Assembly: GCA_040768585.1 (NCBI GenBank)
Contig: JAXGMQ010000001.1
Coordinates: forward strand, 62,001-126,000
Source of the DNA: JAXGMQ01 sp040768585
GTDB taxonomy: Bacteria > Caldisericota > Caldisericia > JAAYUI01
Length of the DNA: 64,000 nt
Direction of reading: 5' to 3'
In this document: positions 8,692-16,459 of the stretch, in pieces
Position numbering within the stretch: the stretch's first letter is position 1
How the letters are laid out: each line of letters begins with the position of its first letter
Program-made: the position numbers and the translations under genes
Notes under the pieces: generated by a model
The model's database searches: none
The model's input: only the letters and a program-made list of their open reading frames with translations
What the model was told of the DNA's origin: nothing

Positions 8692-10005
8692 ATGAAAAAC
8701 GAAATTAAAATCGCGATTTATATGGTAATTGGTTTTATTGTGGCGTACTTTTTGAATCTCACAATACTACAAGAAGCAATCGGAACAGGACTTGAGTATG
8801 TCCATGAATACGCCAGAGAACATATCATCTTTTCTCTTATCCCAGCTCTGTTTATTGCCGGCGCGATATCCCAGCTTGTCAGCACAGGCCCAGTCATTCA
8901 GATTCTATCAGGCAGATATGGAAAGATTAGAGCGTATCTCGTTGCCAGCGTCTCAGGCTCAGTTCTCACAGTTTGTTCTTGTACCATCCTTCCAATCTTC
9001 TCTGGCATCTACAGGACAGGAGCTGGTCTCGGCCCAGCCATTGCCTTCCTCTTTGCTGGCCCCGCAATCAACGTTGTCGCAATTACATTTACAGCATCGG
9101 TGATTGGTTGGGAAATGTCAGTTGCCAGAATTATCTCGGCTGTGACCATCTCAATACTCATTGGTTGGATTATGGAGAGGATGTTCTACAAGGAAGAGGA
9201 GAAAAGGATTAACAATCTCGCACCTGTTGCCGGAGCTGGGGTTCCAACCTGGAAATCCATTCTCATCATTCTTATGATGACTCTTTTCCTGATATCTGCA
9301 ACATGGAGTGTGAAGACTGAGGCGGATTCCCACGAAACAAATCCAGTGCCAGGAGTTAATGCGACTTTTGCTCCCGAGGAACAATCGGATGCAGATAGTG
9401 TCATCATTGACAATGACAAAGGGGCATCTGATGAGGGTATAGTTACTGCGGATGACAAAATAACAACACAAAACGACGACTATAAAGAACTCACAAGCTA
9501 TCAGAAATTTTCAGTGCTGATATACAATTATAAGTGGTATCTGGCTATTTTCTTTTTCCTGATGACCCTGTTGTTTTCCTTCTTGTTCTTGAAAAAAAAC
9601 AACGTGAAAGACTGGATGTCCTCAACCTGGGATTTGACCAAGGAGATGATCCCCCTGCTATTTGCCGGAATATTCATCGCTGGTTTCCTTCTCAGAATAA
9701 TTCCAGACAGCTGGATTTACACAACTCTTGGCAACAACTCCATTTTTGCGAACTTCTTCGCATCAATCCTCGGAGCTGGCACATACTTTGCCAACTGCAC
9801 AGAGGTTGCAATAATCGATGGACTCATGAGAGCTGGAGTCGCGAAGGGCCCAGCATTGGCACTGCTTCTTTCTGGGCCTGTTGTTTCACTACCATCGCTT
9901 TTTATCACTTGGTCAATACTTGGCGCAAAGAAAACACTCACCTATGTGGGTCTGGTAATCCTATTCTCAACCCTCGCTGGATTCATATTCGGAATGATAA
10001 TATAA
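8692..10005 (+). CDS. ArsP/YraQ-type permease (DUF318 family)
   Basis: 437 residues with about ten hydrophobic segments in two homologous halves. The first half carries CSCTILP (C95, C97) with GAGLGPAIAFLFAGPAINV. The second repeats it as AGTYFANCTEVAIIDG and GPALALLLSGPVVSLPS. This is the layout of ArsP-like permeases, which export trivalent organoarsenicals in characterised members; other members have unknown substrates. A long acidic hydrophilic loop (about 205-270) separates the halves. The gene starts on the base after the arsR stop and is followed by two thioredoxin-fold genes, a common ArsP neighbourhood. The substrate is inferred, not shown. Confidence 0.85.
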   Translation: MKNEIKIAIYMVIGFIVAYFLNLTILQEAIGTGLEYVHEYAREHIIFSLIPALFIAGAISQLVSTGPVIQILSGRYGKIRAYLVASVSGSVLTVCSCTILPIFSGIYRTGAGLGPAIAFLFAGPAINVVAITFTASVIGWEMSVARIISAVTISILIGWIMERMFYKEEEKRINNLAPVAGAGVPTWKSILIILMMTLFLISATWSVKTEADSHETNPVPGVNATFAPEEQSDADSVIIDNDKGASDEGIVTADDKITTQNDDYKELTSYQKFSVLIYNYKWYLAIFFFLMTLLFSFLFLKKNNVKDWMSSTWDLTKEMIPLLFAGIFIAGFLLRIIPDSWIYTTLGNNSIFANFFASILGAGTYFANCTEVAIIDGLMRAGVAKGPALALLLSGPVVSLPSLFITWSILGAKKTLTYVGLVILFSTLAGFIFGMII

Positions 10006-10025
10006 ACCAAAGGAGACAAACAAAG

Positions 10026-10271
10026 ATGAAAATAGAAGTGCTTGGAACGGGTTGCTGCAAAAAATGCGGACAGATGTACGACAACACTGTAAGGGCCATG
10101 GAACAGATGGGACTTGATGCTCAGATTGAGAAAATCGATGACATCAACAAGATAATTTCAATGGGTGTTATGACGACACCTGGTCTTGCAATTGATGGCA
10201 CCGTTGTTTCCTCTGGACGAGCATTGACCATCGACGAGATTATTGAGCACATCAAAAACGCTCAGGCATAG
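10026..10271 (+). CDS. Small redox-active thioredoxin-like protein (CxxC)
   Basis: 81 residues from ATG 10026, with GGAG at about 10013 as ribosome site. It begins MKIEVLGTGCCKKCGQMYDN, so the active CxxC is C11-K-K-C14 with an extra C10 before it. The TPGLAIDG segment gives the thioredoxin-fold cis-proline. The family is the 'redox-active disulfide protein 2 / thioredoxin family' group often next to YraQ/ArsP permeases. It is cytoplasmic, with no signal peptide. A much longer open frame (from 9534) covers this gene, but only because the permease overlaps it out of frame. It probably handles thiol redox or metal(loid) transfer for the permease. Confidence 0.85.
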   Translation: MKIEVLGTGCCKKCGQMYDNTVRAMEQMGLDAQIEKIDDINKIISMGVMTTPGLAIDGTVVSSGRALTIDEIIEHIKNAQA

Positions 10272-10275
10272 GCAA

Positions 10276-10653
10276 ATGGATACAGAACTCAAATTCACAA
10301 GAATCCTGTCGAGTGTTGCACTGGTTCTTTTTATTGCTGTACTTGTGGTAGGATGTGGACAAGCAAAGGAAACTATGGGCATCGTAACCGTCGGTAGAAC
10401 CGATTGTGTTCCCTGTCAAACCATGATGGGGATCATCGAAGAGATAAACACAGGTGAGTTCTCAAATCTGATTTCAGCGAAGTTTGTTGATGCAGGCGAG
10501 GATTACTCAGCACTGGAGCGATACGGAGTTGATGCTTTCCCGACAACCATCTTCTTCGATGAGAACGGAGATGAATTTTACAGGCAGATTCGAGTGATTG
10601 AACTGCAAGATATATACGAGAAATTTGGTTTGTCAGAAGAGCAAGAGGAATAA
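10276..10653 (+). CDS. Thioredoxin-fold lipoprotein
   Basis: 125 residues from ATG 10276, five bases after the previous stop. The N-terminus is a lipoprotein signal (LFIAVLVVGC, lipid-anchored C27), placing it on the outer face of the membrane. A short thioredoxin fold follows with C44-V-P-C47 (RTDCVPCQTM) and FPTTIFFDENG carrying the cis-proline. It is the last gene of the arsR-permease operon and likely an extracytoplasmic thiol oxidoreductase. No CcdA-type electron carrier is seen beside it. Confidence 0.8.
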   Translation: MDTELKFTRILSSVALVLFIAVLVVGCGQAKETMGIVTVGRTDCVPCQTMMGIIEEINTGEFSNLISAKFVDAGEDYSALERYGVDAFPTTIFFDENGDEFYRQIRVIELQDIYEKFGLSEEQEE

Positions 10654-11116
10654 TAAAGCACTCAATACGGTTATTTCATTGATTACCTCGGTTGCAGTCC
10701 GGTGTTTTTAACCAGAATGGTCTTGGGGTTGCATGAGAGATGCTCTTTGAAGACACGATGCTAATTGTTGTTAGCAGAATTTGGATGCAGACGGTGTTGC
10801 TGGGGGTAGAATGGTAGATGTCTCTATTTAAATCTGCTCCCTCAAATCTGCTGTTATCTTTGTCCATCCCATTCTTTGCAGATTTGACCTTATTGGCTCG
10901 TGAATGTGTTCTGAACGGAATTCCATTGATTGTCAACACACTGGGGACACGCCAAGTAAAGACAGATCACATGCGAAATCCCAGGTACTCGTATTACCTC
11001 TTGCTTGTGGTCTATCAATTCGATGTGGCTGTCGCGTCCCTCTTGCACAGGTTTTAGCTCAATTGCATACAGTTCATATTGAAGTCGTGTAGCTGCATAG
11101 TCGTATCTTCACGGGT
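10654..11116. other. Gene-poor interval
   Basis: No credible gene, terminator or promoter is seen here. A minus-strand stretch at about 10900-11100 stays open for roughly 65 codons without a start and reads protein-like (for example YAATRLQYELYAIELKP), which may be a relic of a lost gene. I could not assign it to a family. Confidence 0.4.
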
Positions 11117-11345
11117 TTGTACTTTTTTAAGAAGTTATTCAAATCAATTTCTCGATTCCCAAAATACTTTCTAGACCAAGAGCTAACCTGTCTGATACCC
11201 CAATACCTGATATTTCTGGTTGGTTTATCAGCCATACTGCCTGGGTGTAAGATTAAATCATAATATAAAATCTATAAACGGCACTGAAGTTGTCTTTGGA
11301 TTGGTTATAACCATTTTTGGGTTGTATCTTCTGTGGATTGCTTAA
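11117..11345 (+). pseudogene. Decayed small membrane-protein gene
   Basis: From a TTG at 11117 the frame runs 48 codons and ends in a hydrophobic segment (YLIFLVGLSAILPG) before TAA at 11261-11263. One frame over, INGTEVVFGLVITIFG continues a second membrane segment and stops at 11345. The two parts read like a two-helix membrane protein broken by a frameshift near 11245-11262. No family is recognised and there is no ribosome site, so this is tentative. A real small ORF pair or chance hydrophobicity are alternatives. Confidence 0.35.
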
Positions 11346-11528
11346 AATAGGAGACCACTGGGGATTCAATGGCGGGATGTGAGCGCAATTTTTGCGTCCT
11401 CCCGTCAACTTATTTTAGAGGCATTTATTAACCCAAGACCCAATCAAACCAATCGCCCGTCATACTTTGACTCTGTTGTTTATTTTGACATGCAACACCG
11501 CCAAAAGGATTGAGGGAGAAAAAAGAAA

Positions 11529-11606
11529 TGGGGTGGGTAAGGGGACTTGAACCCCCGACCTCCAGTTCCACAGACTGGCGCTCTAACCACCTGAGCTACA
11601 CCCACC
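11529..11606 (-). tRNA. tRNA-His (GTG)
   Basis: A full cloverleaf on the minus strand. The acceptor GTGGGTG pairs with TACCCAC, and the anticodon loop CTGTGGA gives GTG. The extra 5' G (-1) opposite C73, the hallmark of tRNA-His, is present, and CCA is encoded at 11529-11531. Confidence 0.93.
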
Positions 11607-11680
11607 AAGTCCAGAACAATATATCTATCCAATTATCAAAAGTCAACAAATGCTTTTATTCACCGGTTAACATCAGGCAC

Positions 11681-11708
11681 TTGACAAAAATTTTCAAAAT
11701 AATAATAT
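11681..11708 (+). promoter_or_regulatory. Promoter of the grpE-dnaK-dnaJ operon
   Basis: TTGACA (11681-11686) and TAATAT (11703-11708) with a 16-base spacer match the vegetative consensus very well. The operator CIRCE starts 6 bases downstream, so transcription would begin within it. Confidence 0.75.
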
Positions 11709-11713
11709 CACAT

Positions 11714-11740
11714 TTAGCAGTCGTAAGGTCTGACTGCTAA
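11714..11740 (+). promoter_or_regulatory. CIRCE-type HrcA operator (variant) before grpE
   Basis: TTAGCAGTC (11714-11722), a 9-base spacer and GACTGCTAA (11732-11740) form a perfect 9-9-9 inverted repeat. Known CIRCE is TTAGCACTC-N9-GAGTGCTAA; here position 7 is changed in both arms in a compensated way. It should bind HrcA, whose gene is not in this window. Confidence 0.85.
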
Positions 11741-11761
11741 TTTATCGAGAAGAGATGAGCC

Positions 11762-12319
11762 TTGAAGAATAAAAAAGAAGAGCAAAAGAATATCGTTGCA
11801 GGATTGACAAAAATTGCATCTGATTGGAGTGTAATTAAGGACAGGCTGTCAGAATTGGAAGCCGAGAATAAACAATTACGTTCTAATCTGTTCAATTCGA
11901 TGTCAGACAACAAAAGGCTTATGACAATCTCCCAGAGAGAGAAGGAGCAGGAATCAACGGCAACTCTCCGTAAAGTTTCCAACGAACTGATACCTGTGAT
12001 GGATGACCTCGACAGAGCGAAGGAAATGCTTTCTTCGAGTTCGGGAGATGAAGCTTCAGTTAAAGCGATTGAGTTTATCCTCATGAGCCTTGAAAAAGCC
12101 TTCATCAGAATTGGTATCGAGCCGTTTGCACCAATTGGCTTCGACTTTGACCCACACACATGTGAACTCGGCGGCAAAGAGCCATCCGATGTCCATGAGG
12201 AGGACAAAATCTGCAGGGTGCTTCGTAAGGGCTATAGACTTGGAGAAAACATTATAAGACCAGCAATGGTTGTTTGCTCTTCAGGAAAAAAAACAAACGA
12301 CAAGGCAATCGAGTCTTAG
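11762..12319 (+). CDS. grpE: GrpE nucleotide exchange factor
   Basis: 185 residues, from TTG at 11762. The nearest ATG (11754) is out of frame and stops at once. The ribosome site is weak (GAAGAGATG). The N-terminal half is a long coiled coil (LSELEAENKQLRSNLFNSMS). The C-terminal beta domain has the GrpE pattern FIRIGIEPFAPIGFDFDPHTCE and KGYRLGENIIRPAMVVCS. It releases ADP from DnaK. The gene leads a grpE-dnaK-dnaJ-nfo operon behind a CIRCE operator; hrcA, often first in such operons, is absent here. Confidence 0.92.
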   Translation: MKNKKEEQKNIVAGLTKIASDWSVIKDRLSELEAENKQLRSNLFNSMSDNKRLMTISQREKEQESTATLRKVSNELIPVMDDLDRAKEMLSSSSGDEASVKAIEFILMSLEKAFIRIGIEPFAPIGFDFDPHTCELGGKEPSDVHEEDKICRVLRKGYRLGENIIRPAMVVCSSGKKTNDKAIES

Positions 12320-12348
12320 AAAATATATCCAGGAGGTAAGGACATACT

Positions 12349-14199
12349 ATGGGAAAAGTGATAGGAATTGATTTAGGAACTAGCAACAGCGCGGCGGCAG
12401 TTTTGATTGGCGGAAAGCCAACCATTATCCCAGCTGCCGAAGGAACATCCGTTGGTGGAAAAACAACACCATCATATGTTGCCTTCACAAAAGACGGACA
12501 GATGCTTGTTGGTGAACCAGCAAGAAGACAGTCTGAGCTCAACCCTCAAAACACAATAACAGCTATCAAGAGAAAGATGGGGACTAACGAAAAGGTTTCT
12601 GTCTTTGGCAAGGAATACACACCACAGCAGATTTCAGCGTTTATTCTACAGAAAATAAAGAAGGATGCTGAGGCATATCTTGGCGAACCAGTGAGTCAGG
12701 CAGTCATCACGGTACCAGCGTACTTCTCCAATGACCAGAGACAAGCAACAAAGGACGCAGGAGCGATTGCAGGACTTGAGGTTCTAAGACTTGTCAACGA
12801 GCCGACAGCGGCATCATTCGCTTTTGGTCTCGATAAAGCCGATCTGAACATGAAGGTTTTGGTCTTTGACCTTGGTGGTGGAACACTCGATGTCACGATC
12901 ATGGACTTCGGCGGTGGAGTATTCCAGGTGAAGTCAACCTCAGGTGATACTCACCTTGGCGGAACTGATATGGACAATGTCCTGATCGATTACATCATCG
13001 AGGAGTTCAAGAAGGACAGCGGCGTTGACCTCAAGGGAAACAAGGATGTTGCCCACAGAATTAAAGAGGCTGCTGAGAAGGCGAAGATCGAGCTCTCAAC
13101 AACACTTGAGACTCAAATCAATCTTCCATTCATAGCCCAAGCTCCGGGTGGTGGCCCAGTTCACCTCACCATGACCATTACACGCTCAAAACTCGAGCAG
13201 CTCGTTCAACCTATCATCGACAGATGCAGACATCCAATCGAGCAGGCTCTCAATGACGCCGGAATGAATCCAACCGGAATCGATAAAATCCTCATGGTTG
13301 GCGGCCCAACCCGCATGCCGATCGTACAAAACTTTGTCGAAAACTTCCTCAACAAGAAGGTTGAGAGAGGAATCGACCCGATGGAGTGCGTCGCAATGGG
13401 TGCTGCCATCCAGGCAGGAGTGCTCGCCGGAGACGTCAAGGACGTTGTTCTTGTCGATGTCACACCGCTAACTCTCGGAATTGAGACAATGGGTGGAGTG
13501 TTTACAAAGATGATCGACAGAAATACCCCTGTTCCAACCAAGCAGACACAGATATTCTCAACTGCTGCCGACAACCAGACAACCGTCGAGGTTCACGTTC
13601 TCCAGGGTGAGAGACCAATGGCTGCTGACAACCTTTCCCTAGGTAAATTCTTGCTGGAAGGAATACCATCAGCTCCTCGTGGTGTACCACAAATTGAGGT
13701 TACCTACGAAATAGACAGCAACGGCATTGTGAATGTCTCAGCCAAGGACAAGGCAACAAACAAGCAGAATTCAATCCGAATCGAGAACGCTAACAGGCTA
13801 AGCGACGACGAGATTGAGAAGATGAAAACAGAAGCTGACACCTACAAGGACGCTGACCGTGCCAGAAAAGAAAAGATTGAGCAGAAGAATAAGGCTGACA
13901 CACTCGTCTATACGGCCAGAAAAACAGCAGCTGACGCGAAGGATAAGGTTGACGAAGGCAAGCTTACAAAGCTCCGTGAATTGGCTGATGAAATTGAAAA
14001 AGACATCAGAGATGATAAGACTGATAACCTTTCATCAAAGACTGATGAGCTTCAGAATCTTCTAAACGAGATTGGACAGGAAATGTACAAGCAGCAGGAA
14101 GCAGGACAGGCAAACCAACAGCAGGCTGAACCGGGCAACGGTCAAGCAAAGGATGATGATGGCCCGACAGTTGAGGGGGAGGGAAGAGCAGCTGATTGA
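12349..14199 (+). CDS. dnaK: Chaperone DnaK (Hsp70)
   Basis: 616 residues, the usual DnaK length. The ATPase domain starts GIDLGTSNSAAAVL, with DLGGGTLDVT and VGGPTRMPIVQ as phosphate and adenosine motifs. The substrate domain begins near residue 370 with VTPLTLGIETMGG. The tail is Gln/Gly-rich rather than the EEVD type, as expected for bacteria. It folds and protects proteins using ATP with DnaJ and GrpE. AGGAGGT precedes the ATG by about a dozen bases, with a second AAGGA nearer. A strong hairpin follows the gene before dnaJ. Confidence 0.97.
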   Translation: MGKVIGIDLGTSNSAAAVLIGGKPTIIPAAEGTSVGGKTTPSYVAFTKDGQMLVGEPARRQSELNPQNTITAIKRKMGTNEKVSVFGKEYTPQQISAFILQKIKKDAEAYLGEPVSQAVITVPAYFSNDQRQATKDAGAIAGLEVLRLVNEPTAASFAFGLDKADLNMKVLVFDLGGGTLDVTIMDFGGGVFQVKSTSGDTHLGGTDMDNVLIDYIIEEFKKDSGVDLKGNKDVAHRIKEAAEKAKIELSTTLETQINLPFIAQAPGGGPVHLTMTITRSKLEQLVQPIIDRCRHPIEQALNDAGMNPTGIDKILMVGGPTRMPIVQNFVENFLNKKVERGIDPMECVAMGAAIQAGVLAGDVKDVVLVDVTPLTLGIETMGGVFTKMIDRNTPVPTKQTQIFSTAADNQTTVEVHVLQGERPMAADNLSLGKFLLEGIPSAPRGVPQIEVTYEIDSNGIVNVSAKDKATNKQNSIRIENANRLSDDEIEKMKTEADTYKDADRARKEKIEQKNKADTLVYTARKTAADAKDKVDEGKLTKLRELADEIEKDIRDDKTDNLSSKTDELQNLLNEIGQEMYKQQEAGQANQQQAEPGNGQAKDDDGPTVEGEGRAAD

Positions 14200-14227
14200 T
14201 GGTCTTCTTTCACTTCTAATTGAAGAA

Positions 14228-14259
14228 AAACAACCGGATGAGTCCTCATCCGGTTGTTT
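14228..14259 (+). other. Strong hairpin between dnaK and dnaJ
   Basis: A perfect inverted repeat of 15 bases per arm (14228-14242 and 14245-14259) with almost no loop. Only three Ts and then CC follow, so it is a poor terminator. It more likely protects the dnaK mRNA end or partly lowers dnaJ expression. Confidence 0.7.
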
Positions 14260-14295
14260 CCTTGACCTGATTGTATTCAAAGAAGAAACTACGAC

Positions 14296-15375
14296 ATGAT
14301 GAGCGCAAAAAGCTATTACGATATTCTTGGAGTAAAAAAGGGTGCCACCTCTGACGAGATAACGAAGGCATATAGAGAGCTTGTCAGAAAATATCACCCT
14401 GACACCAACAAAGACCCCGAATCAGAGAAGAAGATGGCAGAGGTCAACGAGGCGTATTCAGTCCTTTCCAACCAGGAAAAGAGAGCAAAGTATGACCAGT
14501 TTGGCACTGTGCCTCCAACTGGCTCTGGAGGATACTCCGGCGGCGGCTTTGGTGGATTCAATTTTACAGAGGATATGGGTTCCTTTTCTGACATCTTCGA
14601 TGCGATGTTTGGCGGTGGAGGTGGCGCTAGAAGAAGACCCAGAGGGCACAACGTCGTGTACGAGGGCGCCGACATCAGAACTGAGGTTTCCCTCACTCTT
14701 GAGGAGGCATACCAAGGCAAGAAGGTAACCGTCACAATCCCTCGATATGACAAATGCCCAGACTGTGGTGGAACCGGAGCAAAAGAAGGCTCCAAACCAA
14801 AAACCTGCCCAGAGTGCAACGGCACAGGTCAAGTCAGACGCACCCAGCAAACAATCCTTGGAACATTCCAAACAGCTACCACCTGTCCAAAATGTGGTGG
14901 CGAAGGGAAGATCATCGATAACCCTTGCACAACATGCAATGGAAACACTGTTGTTAAAAATACTCATAAAATAGAAGTCGATATCCCGGCAGGTATTGAA
15001 GACGGAATGAGGGTTAGAGTCAGAGGTCAGGGTGATGCCGGCAAAAATGGCGGGACAAGTGGAGACCTCTACGTCTATGTTCGAGTGAAACCACACAAAA
15101 TCTTTAGAAGAGAGGGCGCGGACTTGTTCAGCTCTGTCTCAATATCAATGTATGAAGCAGCTCTCGGCAGGCAGATTTCAGTGTTCACCATTAATGGCAA
15201 AGAGAACATAAACATCAAAGCAGGAACCCAACCAGACGAGATGATAACCCTGAGAGGAAAGGGTATGCCAAGAGTTTCCGGCAGAGGTAGGGGTGACCAC
15301 ATCATCACACTAAAAGTTCAAATTCCCAAAAAGCTCTCAAAAGAAGAACAAAACGCTCTTCGTAAGTTCCTCTGA
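14296..15375 (+). CDS. dnaJ: Chaperone DnaJ (Hsp40)
   Basis: 359 residues. The J domain has YYDILGVKKGATSDEI and the HPD motif in KYHPDTN. A Gly/Phe-rich region follows, then the zinc domain with CPDCGGTG, CPECNGTG, CPKCGGEG and a fourth, degenerate CTTCNGNT that lacks the second Gly. The C-terminal client-binding domains end the protein. Two ATGs in a row (14296 and 14299) are possible starts. It stimulates the DnaK ATPase and delivers clients. Confidence 0.95.
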   Translation: MMSAKSYYDILGVKKGATSDEITKAYRELVRKYHPDTNKDPESEKKMAEVNEAYSVLSNQEKRAKYDQFGTVPPTGSGGYSGGGFGGFNFTEDMGSFSDIFDAMFGGGGGARRRPRGHNVVYEGADIRTEVSLTLEEAYQGKKVTVTIPRYDKCPDCGGTGAKEGSKPKTCPECNGTGQVRRTQQTILGTFQTATTCPKCGGEGKIIDNPCTTCNGNTVVKNTHKIEVDIPAGIEDGMRVRVRGQGDAGKNGGTSGDLYVYVRVKPHKIFRREGADLFSSVSISMYEAALGRQISVFTINGKENINIKAGTQPDEMITLRGKGMPRVSGRGRGDHIITLKVQIPKKLSKEEQNALRKFL

Positions 15376-15406
15376 GATTCATAGTGTACATGGAGAGAGG
15401 TAATCA

Positions 15407-16240
15407 ATGCTGAAATTTGGCACAGGTGGTAGACCGCTTTCCACAGTCGGGGGTTCATCTGTCCATGGAATCAAGAGGATACGTGAACTAAACCTCGATT
15501 GCATGGAGATTGAATGGGTTCACGGCGCGCCAAAATCAAGCAATATCAAACCCCTCGAGCAGGCAAAGACCGAATCCGAGAAAGAGCCAAAAGTGGTACT
15601 GTCTTGTCATGGCTCATACTACATAAACCTTGCAGGAGACGATAAAATCGCCGAATCCTCCAAACAGAGGATTTTTAACGCAGCTAAAGCGCTGACAATT
15701 GCAGGCGGCAGAAACGTTGTTTTTCACCCCGCATTCTACAAAGACATCGACCCTATTGAGGTTCACAAGATAGTTGTTGACTCACTTGAATTTGTTAATG
15801 AGATGCTAGGTGACGCGGGTATCTCCGGTTATATATTGAGACCTGAAACCACGGGTAAACCGACTCAGTATGGTTCACTTGAGGAGATTGTCAAACTCTC
15901 AAAGGAATCAAGAAACACTGCTCCATGCATCGATTTCGCCCACTTACATGCCAGATCAGCGGGTGAGTATAACATGTACACAGAATTCGCGAAGGTACTG
16001 GAATTCGTGGGTTCTGAGCTTGGAGACAGTGGACTTCAGGACATGCACATACACCTGTCGGGCATAGAATACACCGCGAAAGGTGAGAGAAAACACCTTC
16101 CACTTGAGGAATCCGATATGAACTATAAGGATTTACTCAAGGCACTCAAAGACTTCGACTGCTCGGGAACAGTCATATGCGAGAGTCCAATACTTGAGGA
16201 AGATGCCAAGCTGATGAAGGACTATTATCTTTCTCTGTAA
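15407..16240 (+). CDS. nfo: Endonuclease IV-type AP endonuclease (TIM barrel)
   Basis: 277 residues with the endonuclease IV pattern: LRPETTGKPTQYGSLEEIV (metal Glu), PCIDFAHLHARSAG (metal Asp and His) and HIHLSGIEYTAKGERKH. Members cut DNA 5' of abasic sites using zinc. The length matches the family, although the residues between motifs diverge from E. coli Nfo and an AP-endonuclease-like sugar isomerase cannot be fully excluded. It is preceded by GGAGAGG, sits 31 bases after dnaJ and is probably the last gene of the heat-shock operon, which would couple base-excision repair to stress. Confidence 0.8.
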   Translation: MLKFGTGGRPLSTVGGSSVHGIKRIRELNLDCMEIEWVHGAPKSSNIKPLEQAKTESEKEPKVVLSCHGSYYINLAGDDKIAESSKQRIFNAAKALTIAGGRNVVFHPAFYKDIDPIEVHKIVVDSLEFVNEMLGDAGISGYILRPETTGKPTQYGSLEEIVKLSKESRNTAPCIDFAHLHARSAGEYNMYTEFAKVLEFVGSELGDSGLQDMHIHLSGIEYTAKGERKHLPLEESDMNYKDLLKALKDFDCSGTVICESPILEEDAKLMKDYYLSL

Positions 16241-16459
16241 TGGTCAAAACCGAGATATCTGTAATTTATCTGATTTTTTATCAGTCCTACCACCACCCTT
16301 CTATTGAACTCGTCTTTTAAGCTGTTCTTGCATCAAATACCTAGAGTTTATGGATAGAAAATAGATGTTGTCATGTCTGTACCAATCTCTTTCAAATAAT
16401 CAAGTTGTTTTCAAAAGATTTTTTTTCTGTTAGTCTCGTATAATAAACCTGAGGTGAAT

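Noticed and set aside
9534..10025. Long plus-strand frame before the mini-thioredoxin
   Set aside because: It is an out-of-frame shadow of the permease; the real start is ATG 10026.
11370..11420. Imperfect GC-rich hairpin before tRNA-His
   Set aside because: Stem is interrupted and no T-run follows on either strand, so no terminator can be claimed.
11510..11740. Short plus-strand frame opposite tRNA-His
   Set aside because: It is the well-known spurious antisense reading of a tRNA gene (GLEPPTSSSTDWRSNHLSY).
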